Positions 1-5,255 of a stretch of 7,899 nucleotides of DNA are shown here, piece after piece. Positions within the stretch are counted from its first letter, which is position 1, and each line of letters begins with the position of its first letter. Below the pieces are notes generated by a model. The model saw nothing but the letters and a program-made list of their open reading frames with translations, searched no databases and had not been told where the DNA came from. The stretch is from NCBI GenBank assembly GCA_944389715.1, contig CALXNI010000145.1, positions 1-7,899 on the forward strand, read 5' to 3'. The position numbers and the translations under genes were made by a program. The DNA is from an uncultured Clostridia bacterium. GTDB taxonomy: Bacteria; Bacillota; Clostridia; TANB77; CAG-508.

Positions 1-179
1 AATCTGTAGGGGTCGCACCCCTGGGCGACCCTTAAATATTGATATGCGGGTCGCCGTGGGCGGCGACCCCTACAACGTTTGCAATTAATTTGCTGTTTGC
101 GGGCGGGTGTGGAACCCCGCCCCTACATATCCAAAATCCAAATTCTCAATTCCAAATTCTATTCTACAAATTACAATTT
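1..179. repeat. Dispersed GC-rich hairpin repeat, copy R1 (left end outside window)
   Basis: This stretch is far richer in GC than its surroundings and contains three hairpin modules. They are GGGTCGC...GCGACCC (about 11-30), GGGTCGCC...GGCGACCC (about 48-67) and a GGGCGGG...CCCGCCC module (about 101-123). Modules begin with TGTAGGGG or end with CCCCTACA, so they can also pair with each other over longer distance. The right boundary is ACAAATTACAATTT (166-179), the inverse of the left boundary of copies at 4252 and 7753. The first 90 or so bases nearly match the copy at 7785 onward. No protein is encoded. It resembles a non-autonomous, MITE-like or REP-like intergenic element; mobility is inferred. 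Confidence 0.8.
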
Positions 180-429
180 ACTTATTTAATTTTCTTGGAG
201 CAATAACTATATTTATATTCTTTTTTTTATTATATTTATTTATAATATCTCCAGAAAAGCTTGCCACTTCATTAGATAACACAATCGTTGTATATTTTTG
301 GTCTACTAATTCTTTAATTTTTTCATCTGTTTTGTCTAAATCGTTTATTTCAAAAACATCAAATCCTAAATTCTTAAACATTCTAAAACTTTTATTATCC
401 TTGGAAGATTTAAGCCAGGAAATACTCAT
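178..429 (-). CDS. Small orphan protein resembling V-type ATP synthase subunit F
   Basis: This 83-residue cytoplasmic protein has the layout of the ATP-synt_F family. An early FKNLGFDVFEI segment (residues 18-28) matches the usual F-x-x-x-G-F-x-V-F pattern. A helix follows (about 31-44), then the strand TTIVLSNEVA (47-56) corresponding to the 'IIFITE.LA' motif, and a closing INIVIAP strand (72-78). It is somewhat shorter than typical subunit F (about 100 residues), and the canonical N-terminal 'IAVIGD' strand is poorly preserved. The start is supported by GGTGA shortly upstream of the ATG. No other V-ATPase gene is nearby, so it is not evidently part of an ATPase operon; a stand-alone role is unknown. 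The stop codon lies in the terminal repeat of the neighbouring dispersed element, so the C-terminus may have been set by that insertion. The family call rests on pattern recognition only. Confidence 0.5.
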   Translation of the reverse strand: MSISWLKSSKDNKSFRMFKNLGFDVFEINDLDKTDEKIKELVDQKYTTIVLSNEVASFSGDIINKYNKKKNINIVIAPRKLNK

Positions 430-484
430 AATTTATCACCATTTTTATTTTGGCTTATTTTACGCAATTTTATTCTTGTTTTTT

Positions 485-526
485 TGTCAATTTTTTGTTG
501 ACATTTATTTCCATGTTTGATATAGT
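485..526 (+). promoter_or_regulatory. Promoter of toxin module 1, with inverted repeat
   Basis: TTGACA (498-503), a 17-bp spacer and TATAGT (521-526) form a near-consensus vegetative promoter; transcription would start near 534. TGTCA (485-489) and TGACA (499-503) form an inverted repeat that includes the -35 box. The matching promoter of module 2 has the same kind of repeat (1408-1412 and 1421-1425), so it may be an operator, or simply the shared ancestry of the two modules. Confidence 0.75.
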
Positions 527-549
527 TTTATTCATAGGAAATGAGGATA

Positions 550-587
550 TGCAGATGTGGTTTGCCTCCTACATAAGAGGAGGTGAG
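550..587 (+). promoter_or_regulatory. Toxin 1 leader: ribosome-binding-site hairpin and long-range pairing arm
   Basis: CCTCCT (565-570) is exactly complementary to the Shine-Dalgarno AGGAGG (578-583) across a 7-nt loop. With G-U pairs the stem extends to 561-570 against 578-587. Such a hairpin would hide the ribosome binding site. In addition, 550-566 can form 17 continuous pairs (including G-U) with 769-785 downstream of the peptide gene. Both kinds of structure are known from type I toxin mRNAs, where they hold translation back; their operation here is inferred from base pairing alone. Confidence 0.6.
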
Positions 588-591
588 GCGT

Positions 592-711
592 ATGATAGAA
601 ACAACTTTACTATTAATAATAAAATTACTCTTTGCTGGTCTTGTATCAGTAACTATCATTGCGTTTGCCTTGATTATAGCTCTAGCCATAATTATTAGCA
701 AACAAAAATAA
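592..711 (+). CDS. Small hydrophobic peptide, putative type I toxin (copy 1)
   Basis: The gene encodes 39 residues starting MIETTLLLIIKLLF and ending IISKQK. Almost the whole peptide is one hydrophobic membrane-spanning stretch (about residues 5-35), with an acidic residue near the N-terminus and lysines at the C-terminus. The start has a perfect AGGAGG 8 nt upstream. The peptide shares 27 of 37 aligned residues with the product at 1521-1634, and the flanking promoter, leader and antisense arrangement are also conserved, which supports a real, selected gene. The architecture matches type I toxins such as BsrG/TxpA and holin-like toxins: a small membrane peptide whose mRNA 3' region is overlapped by a convergent antisense RNA. 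I do not recognise the exact family. Toxicity is inferred, and a holin role is possible given the adjacent amidase gene. Confidence 0.75.
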   Translation: MIETTLLLIIKLLFAGLVSVTIIAFALIIALAIIISKQK

Positions 712-715
712 ACCA

Positions 716-800
716 ATAAAAAAAACACATCTGTACTTTGACCAGTTAGATGTGTTTTCACTTAACCTGGCAAACCACGTTTGTGGATTCCCATTTCCTA
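716..800 (-). ncRNA. Putative antisense antitoxin RNA for module 1
   Basis: A minus-strand promoter (811-806 and 833-828) would start a transcript near 800. It runs leftward into a strong terminator: stem 722-732/748-758 (11 bp, AACACATCT...AGATGTGTT core) followed on the minus strand by eight T residues (725-718). The RNA would be about 85 nt. It would be fully complementary to the 3' untranslated region of toxin mRNA 1, ending just after the toxin stop codon at 711. This is the layout of BsrG/SR4 and TxpA/RatA. A small CCAC-loop-GTGG hairpin lies near its 5' end. Confidence 0.65.
722..758. terminator. Hairpin terminator of antisense RNA 1 (weaker on the plus strand)
   Basis: An 11-bp perfect stem (722-732/748-758) encloses a 15-nt loop containing GACCAG on the plus strand. 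The minus strand has an eight-T tail, giving a convincing intrinsic terminator for the antisense RNA. On the plus strand the tail is only the stem's own TTTT followed by CACTT. Toxin mRNA may therefore read through, which the long-range pairing with 769-785 would need. Confidence 0.7.
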
Positions 801-805
801 TATTT

Positions 806-833
806 ATTATATCATATTTCTAATTATTGTAAA
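806..833 (-). promoter_or_regulatory. Promoter of antisense RNA 1
   Basis: Read on the minus strand: TTTACA (833-828), a 16-bp spacer, TATAAT (811-806). The same hexamers and spacing occur in module 2 (1751-1724), which makes a chance match unlikely. It lies just downstream of the amidase stop codon at 862, on the same strand. Confidence 0.75.
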
Positions 834-861
834 TACTTTTTGACAAATTTTACGCATTATT

Positions 862-1359
862 TTACCATTTATATACTGAATTTATATGAACATATCTTAT
901 ATCTTCAAATCTATACGAAGAAACCCTTCTATTGTATGAATCATAAGTATGTGATGCTGTATAAATATTATCCAAATCTAACTTATCACCAATGTTTACA
1001 ACCATTAAAGTATGTGAAAATTTTATTCCGTCAAAGCTTAGTTGAATTATATCTCCTATTTCTATTTTATCTAGTTCAACCTTGTTTCCTCTTGGTCCTA
1101 CACTTTTATTTTTTATTAAAAAATTATATAAAAATTCTACTCCTGACCAAGAAGGACTTCTATCGTTTATGGAGTTATAGTACCAACCTGTATTTTTAGT
1201 ATAATTCATAATTCCGCTTCCTGCATATATACATTGAGAAATAAAACTAGTACAATCTCCACCTATACTATCAAAATTATAATATTTTGGATTCCTAGTA
1301 TATGCCCATTTTTTTGCATACTCTTTTGCTTTTGCTCTATTATAGATTTCTTTTCTCAT
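862..1359 (-). CDS. Putative amidase / cysteine hydrolase (Amidase_6-like)
   Basis: The 165-residue product matches the putative amidase domain seen in many Bacillota. An N-terminal helix with YNRAKAKEYAKKWA (6-19) is followed by GGDCTSFISQC (33-43) with the likely nucleophile C36, a TGWYY segment (57-61), GDIIQLSF (102-109) and FSHTLMVV (114-121) with the likely catalytic H116. ASHTYD (135-140) and the C-terminal RYVHI strand follow. This is the papain/NlpC-like Cys-His arrangement; the substrate is unknown and peptidoglycan is a guess. No signal peptide or membrane segment is present. The start chosen is the second of two adjacent ATGs, 5 nt after AGGTG. An open frame continues to 1500 but would run over the promoter and leader of toxin module 2 and lacks family similarity. 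No terminator is visible before the antisense RNA 1 promoter, so its transcript could feed into that RNA. Confidence 0.75.
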   Translation of the reverse strand: MRKEIYNRAKAKEYAKKWAYTRNPKYYNFDSIGGDCTSFISQCIYAGSGIMNYTKNTGWYYNSINDRSPSWSGVEFLYNFLIKNKSVGPRGNKVELDKIEIGDIIQLSFDGIKFSHTLMVVNIGDKLDLDNIYTASHTYDSYNRRVSSYRFEDIRYVHINSVYKW

Positions 1360-1407
1360 CATATCACCTAGTATATGATATGAATTTAGATTTTTTGCGC
1401 TACAATT

Positions 1408-1448
1408 TGTCATTTTGTATTGACATCTTTTTCCATATTTTGTATAAT
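1408..1448 (+). promoter_or_regulatory. Promoter of toxin module 2, with inverted repeat
   Basis: TTGACA (1420-1425), a 17-bp spacer and TATAAT (1443-1448) form a perfect consensus vegetative promoter. The spacer resembles that of module 1 (both contain TTTCCAT). TGTCA (1408-1412) and TGACA (1421-1425) form an inverted repeat around the -35 region, as in module 1. Confidence 0.85.
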
Positions 1449-1467
1449 TTACATGAAATAGGAATAA

Positions 1468-1516
1468 GCAGAAATGTGGCTCTGTCATCTCTTTATACAA
1501 ATGATAAGGAGGTGAT
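1468..1516 (+). promoter_or_regulatory. Toxin 2 leader: long ribosome-binding-site hairpin
   Basis: Positions 1484-1496 pair continuously with 1504-1516 (13 bp including three G-U pairs) around a 7-nt loop. This buries the Shine-Dalgarno AGGAGG (1507-1512) completely. A second possibility is long-range pairing of 1468-1479 with 1692-1703 (12 bp) and 1484-1489 with 1684-1689 (6 bp). The two foldings compete for 1484-1489, so a switch is conceivable. The sequence differs from leader 1 but the pairing potential is kept. Confidence 0.6.
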
Positions 1517-1520
1517 GCTT

Positions 1521-1634
1521 ATGGTAGAACAAACTTTGCTACATATAATAATTTTACTTTTTTCTGCACTTGTTGCAGTTACCATAATTGCTGTTGCCTT
1601 AATTATAGCTTTGGTTATAATTACTAGCAAATAA
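1521..1634 (+). CDS. Small hydrophobic peptide, putative type I toxin (copy 2)
   Basis: The 37-residue product begins MVEQTLLHIIILLF and ends VIITSK. It is one hydrophobic transmembrane stretch (about 5-35) with E3 and a C-terminal lysine, and is a paralogue of the peptide at 592-711 (27 of 37 residues identical; differences are mostly conservative). The ATG lies 8 nt after AGGAGG, the same spacing as in copy 1. An in-frame ATG two codons earlier is too close to the ribosome binding site and has no counterpart in copy 1. As with copy 1, a type I toxin or holin-like role is inferred from size, hydrophobicity and the antisense RNA arrangement; the exact family is not recognised. Confidence 0.75.
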   Translation: MVEQTLLHIIILLFSALVAVTIIAVALIIALVIITSK

Positions 1635-1636
1635 TG

Positions 1637-1718
1637 AAAAACACATCTCTGCTGGTCATTAGAGATGTGCTTTAAACACCAATGATGGCAACCACGTTTT
1701 TGTGGCTTCCTATTTCTA
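1637..1718 (-). ncRNA. Putative antisense antitoxin RNA for module 2
   Basis: Expected from the minus-strand promoter at 1751-1724 to the terminator at 1670-1638, giving about 82 nt. It would be complementary to the 3' untranslated region of toxin mRNA 2 and end next to the toxin stop codon. Architecture and length match antisense RNA 1. Its terminator loop reads GACCAG on the RNA, whereas antisense RNA 1 has CTGGTC there. Confidence 0.65.
1643..1670. terminator. Hairpin terminator of antisense RNA 2 (weaker on the plus strand)
   Basis: A perfect 9-bp stem CACATCTCT/AGAGATGTG encloses a 10-nt loop. On the minus strand it is followed by five Ts (1642-1638), typical of an intrinsic terminator. 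On the plus strand the tail is only CTTTAAAC. A second hairpin further on (about 1692-1705, CCAC...GTGG, followed by a T-rich run to 1728) is a better candidate for the toxin mRNA end. Confidence 0.65.
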
Positions 1719-1723
1719 TTTTT

Positions 1724-1751
1724 ATTATACCATATATTTACAATTTGTAAA
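1724..1751 (-). promoter_or_regulatory. Promoter of antisense RNA 2
   Basis: Read on the minus strand: TTTACA (1751-1746), a 16-bp spacer, TATAAT (1729-1724). The hexamers and spacing are identical to the antisense promoter of module 1 although the spacer sequence differs, which supports function. Confidence 0.75.
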
Positions 1752-1800
1752 TAGTTTTTTCACACATTATTATTTATATTTAGAAATTTCTACGAAAGGC

Positions 1801-1822
1801 GGGCTGCCGAAGACGGCAACCC
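1801..1822. repeat. GC-rich hairpin downstream of the U32 gene (repeat fragment / possible terminator)
   Basis: GGGCTGCCG and CGGCAACCC pair (8 of 9 positions) around AAGA. The composition and the adjoining CCCCTA resemble one hairpin module of the dispersed repeat, so this is probably a solitary remnant. It sits 17 bp past the stop codon of the minus-strand U32 gene and could end or stabilise that transcript, but there is no strong T-tract. Confidence 0.5.
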
Positions 1823-1838
1823 CTAATTTTGAAAAATT

Positions 1839-4197
1839 TTATATCGCTCTATTCAAATTTCCGTTAGTATAATTTTCTCCTTCTAGTCTATCTCCATTTT
1901 TATGAGTATTGATTATTTTTTGTATTTCTTCTTCATTTTCATCTAAAATATCAATTCTTATACAATCTACATTCAAATCTTTCCATGATATTGATGTTAT
2001 CTTAGAATTATATATTAAGTTATTACAATTTACTCTATCTGTATATATTGGAAATTCAAATCCCATCCTATCTTTTAGTTTATATATTCCATTTTCGCAG
2101 ATAGAAGGGCAATTATTTATTGTTCCGATTGTGCAATATTCTGTTGTCATTAAAAGAGTTCTTCCATATACTATTACTTCTTTTTTAATATTTCCGTCTA
2201 AACTTTGAATACTCTCTTTATCCAATTCTGGTGTCAAAATAATTTTAGATACACCTAATTTTTCTAATTCTTGCACAGTATAGTTGTTAGATATATTTAA
2301 TGCATAGTTTGCTATTAAATCTAAGTTCTCTATTTCATATCTTTTTAATAATTCCAAATGAGAAAGATTTGATATTACTATTCCTTTTATATTACTTTTT
2401 AATATTTCTTTTAGATTTTTTTCTATAAGACTTTCATAATTACTCTTTGTAATTGCTGGAAGTAATACATATGCATTAAACCTTGCAATAATTTTATTTA
2501 TTGTCTCTTTGTTTTTCAAAAATAATCTAAATGGAATATATACATTATCTATTCCACTTAACTTGCAGTAATCAATATTTGCTTTAATATTATTTAATAG
2601 TATAGAAACTCCTACTTCTGGATTTTTATTTCTATTAAAGTTGTTTTTTGGGTTATTATTTATATTTATCTTTTTATCTCTTTTAAAACTTTTTAATATC
2701 TCATCTTGCAATTCTTCTATTGCATTTCTTCTTATACTATTTATTGTACTTATTGGAACTATTATATTATCATCCGCTATCACTTGAATTTCTTTCATTT
2801 CAAAAGTAGTGTTACCCGTTTTGGAAAGCTGCATCTTTATTCTCTCTTTGCTTATTCCATTATTTTCTGCCTTTTTTACAATTGTTTCTTCTGTTTTTAA
2901 AAATTTTGTTCCGCTCCAAATATCTTCTATTTCTAATTTTATAGGCTCATTTTCTTTTAAATATATTTTTGCATTTATTGGTCTTTTTACATTCTCTTTG
3001 CTAGAAATTTCAATTATTTCTTTATTTAATTTTTCGGATACTGTCCTATAAACTTTATCACCTTTTAAAATTTTTCCTTTTATTCTTCCTACCGTTATAA
3101 CTTGTCCAATATTTGCAGATTTAATATTATTATTACCATTCATAAGCTCAGAAATTTTACATGATGCATCTCTAATTGCAATACTATCCCCTAGGTTTAG
3201 TTCTTTATATAGTTTCATTGTAGCATATCCTTTATTTGAATTATATCCAATAACTTCTCCTACTAATATTCCCATATGATTTGGCCTGGTTGTATACATC
3301 ATATCTTTTCCAAGTTTTCCTTTTAGGTATCCGTGTACTAAATCCTCCTCTATTAAAAATCTGCATTAATTTTTCTTTATCTTTTTCATCTACTATATAT
3401 TCTTTCCCACTTTCAGCAAGGTCAATATATTTTCTATAAATACTAGTTACTATGCCTACATATTCCTTTGATTTCATCCTTCCTTCTATTTTGAATGATT
3501 TTACTCCGGCTCTAATTAAATCTGGAATAATATCTAATGTACAAACATCTTTAGAACTTAAAAGATATCCTTTTTCTTGAACTTTTCCATATCTCATTAA
3601 ACTATATGGCAATCTACATGTTCCGGCACACTTTCCACGATTTCCACTTCTTCCACCTATCATACTACTCATCAAGCACTGTCCTGAATAGCTAATACAT
3701 AAAGCCCCATGAATGAACACTTCTATATCAATTTTAGTATTTTTACAAATATGTTCTATTTCTTTTATTGATAATTCTCTTGCAAGAACACATCTTGAAA
3801 ATCCTAAACTTTCTATCTCTTTTGCACCATCTAAGTTATATATTGTCATTTGTGTACTACTATGGACTTCTAAATCTGGAAAAAGTTCTATTATTTTTTT
3901 AGCCAAACCTAAATCTTGGACAATTACAGCATCTATTCCAGCATTATATGCATATTCTACAAGCTTAATTGCATCTTCAAACTCATCGTTTTTAATTAAT
4001 ATGTTTATTGTTAAATGTGTTTTTACTCCTCTTAGTTTTGCATATTCTATAGCTTGCACTAATTCTTCTTTATTAAAATTTCTGCTATTTGCTCTGGCAT
4101 TAAACTTGTCTATCCCAAAATATACAGCATCTGCTCCAGTTTGTACAGCTACTTTTAAACATTCCAAATCTCCTGCTGGAGATAACAACTCTACCAT
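1839..4197 (-). pseudogene. U32-family peptidase-like protein (RlhA/TrhP type), split by a +1 frameshift
   Basis: Two overlapping reading frames (4197 leftward and about 3332 to 1839) join into one protein of about 785 residues, a usual length for clostridial U32 proteins with a long C-terminal DUF3656-type region. The first frame begins MVELLSPAGD, has the family signature around FIHGALCISYSGQC (161-174) and four cysteines C167, C174, C190 and C194. In the U32 RNA hydroxylases RlhA and TrhP, such cysteines are needed for hydroxylating rRNA or tRNA and probably hold an iron-sulfur cluster. The frame breaks inside NRGGFST|GYLKGKLGKDMM: dropping one C at the CGG codon 289 (3331-3333) restores the conserved sequence and the downstream frame to TAA at 1839. 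The start has AAAGGAG upstream. The product, if made intact, is probably an RNA-modifying enzyme rather than a protease. The break could be decay, assembly error or programmed frameshifting. Confidence 0.85.
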
Positions 4198-4251
4198 AAT
4201 TTTTGCTCCTTTGTAACTATTATATATTATATTTTTATTATTTACTACATA

Positions 4252-4428
4252 AAATTGTATTTTGTGTGATTAAATTGGTTCTTTATTGTGTAGGGGCTGG
4301 CGTCCTCGACAGCCCGATAATCATTAATTCAACAAGGGTCGCCGTGGACGTCGACCCCTACAACGTTTGCAATTAATTTCTAATCTCCAACCTCTACCCT
4401 CTAATCTCTAAACAACAAATTACAATTT
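4252..4428. repeat. Dispersed repeat, complete copy R2 with terminal inverted repeats
   Basis: This 177-bp element is bounded by AAATTGTATTTTGT (4252-4265) and ACAAATTACAATTT (4415-4428), which are inverse copies with one mismatch. Inside are GC-rich hairpins: GGGCTG...CAGCCC (about 4295-4315) and GGGTCG...CGACCC (about 4336-4358), opening with TGTAGGGG and closing with CCCCTACAAC. It has no coding capacity. It fills the gap between the divergent U32 and thioesterase genes, ending 7 bp before the thioesterase -35 box. No clear target duplication is seen. The size and terminal repeats fit a MITE-like element, which is an inference. Confidence 0.75.
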
Positions 4429-4435
4429 AATTAAT

Positions 4436-4464
4436 TTGAAATTTTTTCGAGTTTGTGATATATT
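4436..4464 (+). promoter_or_regulatory. Promoter of the acyl-ACP thioesterase gene
   Basis: TTGAAA (4436-4441), a 17-bp spacer and TATATT (4459-4464) fit a vegetative promoter just outside the R2 repeat. The leader to the ATG at 4491 is only about 20 nt and carries GAGGGAA. Confidence 0.65.
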
Positions 4465-4490
4465 TTCATTTATAGAAAGAGGGAACCAAA

Positions 4491-5222
4491 ATGAAAATAT
4501 GTACTAAAAAATTTGATATTAATTTCTCTGATGTTGGTGAAAATAACAGTTTAACTAATAAAGGAATTTTAAGAATGATGCAAGAAATTGCTGGCATTCA
4601 CAGCCAAATTGCTGGATATGGATTAAATAACATTCCAAAAACTGGTCTTGCTTGGCTTCTTTTAAATTGGAAATTAAGAGTTTTTTTACGTCCTAAATGG
4701 GAAGAAACTTTAACTATAAATACTTGGAGCAGATCTCAAAATGCATTGTTTTCATATAGGGATTTAGAAGTTTATGACAGCAATAATAATTTAGTAGCAA
4801 TAGCTACATCAAAATGGCTTTTGTTTGATGTTAATAAACAAACTATTTCTAAGACTACCTCTGAAATGAGAGATAAATTTGAAAGTACTGATAAATCAGT
4901 TTTCGAAGAAAAGTTCACTGAAAAGTTAAAAGAACCAGAAAATTCAAATTTTGTTTTAGAGTATACAATCCTAAGACGAGATATAGATACAAATCATCAC
5001 GTAAATAACTTAAATTATTTAGATTTTGCATATGAAGCATTACCAGAAGATATTTATAAAAATACTGATTTTAAAAATGTTGAAATTATGTATAAACACG
5101 AGGCAAAGCTTGGTGATACCCTTATGATATACTATGCACATACAGAGCAAGATGAGCATATTATTACTATTAAGGATAAAGAAACAGGTATTCTTCATAC
5201 TATTATAAAATTATACAAATAA
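4491..5222 (+). CDS. Acyl-ACP thioesterase (FatA/FatB-like)
   Basis: This 243-residue cytoplasmic enzyme would hydrolyse acyl-acyl carrier protein to free fatty acid, ending or diverting fatty acid synthesis. It has the tandem hot-dog layout of the bacterial acyl-ACP thioesterase family. The first domain (about 1-130) includes a central hot-dog helix around GILRMMQEIAGIHS (25-38) and WLLLNWKLRVFLRPKWEE (55-72). The second (about 150-243) has RRDIDTNHHVNNLNYLDF (162-179). D166, N168 and H170 fit the D-x-N-x-H active-site motif of plant FatB, and E204 sits at about the right distance for the accompanying acidic residue. The length is typical for bacterial members. The start has GAGGGAA upstream. 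It appears to be a single-gene transcript, with its own promoter and a terminator that overlaps its last codons. Chain-length preference cannot be read from the sequence. Confidence 0.9.
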   Translation: MKICTKKFDINFSDVGENNSLTNKGILRMMQEIAGIHSQIAGYGLNNIPKTGLAWLLLNWKLRVFLRPKWEETLTINTWSRSQNALFSYRDLEVYDSNNNLVAIATSKWLLFDVNKQTISKTTSEMRDKFESTDKSVFEEKFTEKLKEPENSNFVLEYTILRRDIDTNHHVNNLNYLDFAYEALPEDIYKNTDFKNVEIMYKHEAKLGDTLMIYYAHTEQDEHIITIKDKETGILHTIIKLYK

Positions 5223-5254
5223 AGGGATCTAAATTAAGATCCCTTTATTTGTAT
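5213..5254. terminator. Bidirectional intrinsic terminator, 18-bp perfect stem
   Basis: Positions 5213-5230 and 5237-5254 are perfectly complementary around a 6-nt loop (core AAAGGGATCT/AGATCCCTTT). The stem includes the last thioesterase codons and its stop, and ends just before the stop codon of the convergent gene at 5256. T-rich sequence follows on both strands (ATTTGTATTTT on plus, ATTTGTATAATTTT on minus), so it can serve both genes. Confidence 0.9.
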
Positions 5255-5255
5255 T

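Noticed and set aside
1..125. GC-rich repeats as a CRISPR array
   Set aside because: Units are hairpins of varying sequence without regular spacers, copies are scattered kilobases apart, and no cas gene is present.
450..698. An 82-residue plus-strand frame overlapping toxin 1
   Set aside because: It spans the toxin promoter and reads the toxin gene in the wrong frame; the 39-residue frame with AGGAGG is conserved in the second module.
750..1199. A 149-residue plus-strand frame antisense to the amidase gene
   Set aside because: Low-complexity composition rich in Y, F and L, no ribosome binding site, and it shadows a recognisable gene.
1360..1500. N-terminal extension of the amidase-like protein to a start at 1500
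   Set aside because: The extra 47 residues lie antisense to the toxin 2 promoter, leader and hairpin, carry no family similarity, and the well-placed AGGTG favours the ATG at 1359.
1839..3302. The C-terminal half of the U32 protein as a separate gene starting at 3302
   Set aside because: The preceding codons in that frame encode the conserved GYLKGKLGKD motif contiguous with the first half, and no ribosome binding site precedes 3302; a one-base break explains both frames.
3308..3355. prfB-like stimulator for the U32 frameshift
   Set aside because: AGAGGAGG does occur upstream of the CGG, but it encodes the conserved RGG residues and ends about 11 nt away, farther than in prfB; the yigZ-like site has no comparable upstream element.
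3713..4216. A 167-residue plus-strand frame antisense to the U32 gene
   Set aside because: It is the complement of a conserved coding region and has no family features of its own.
4289..4360. GC-rich hairpins as a tRNA or structured RNA gene
   Set aside because: No cloverleaf or conserved tRNA positions; the same modules recur between unrelated genes as dispersed repeats.
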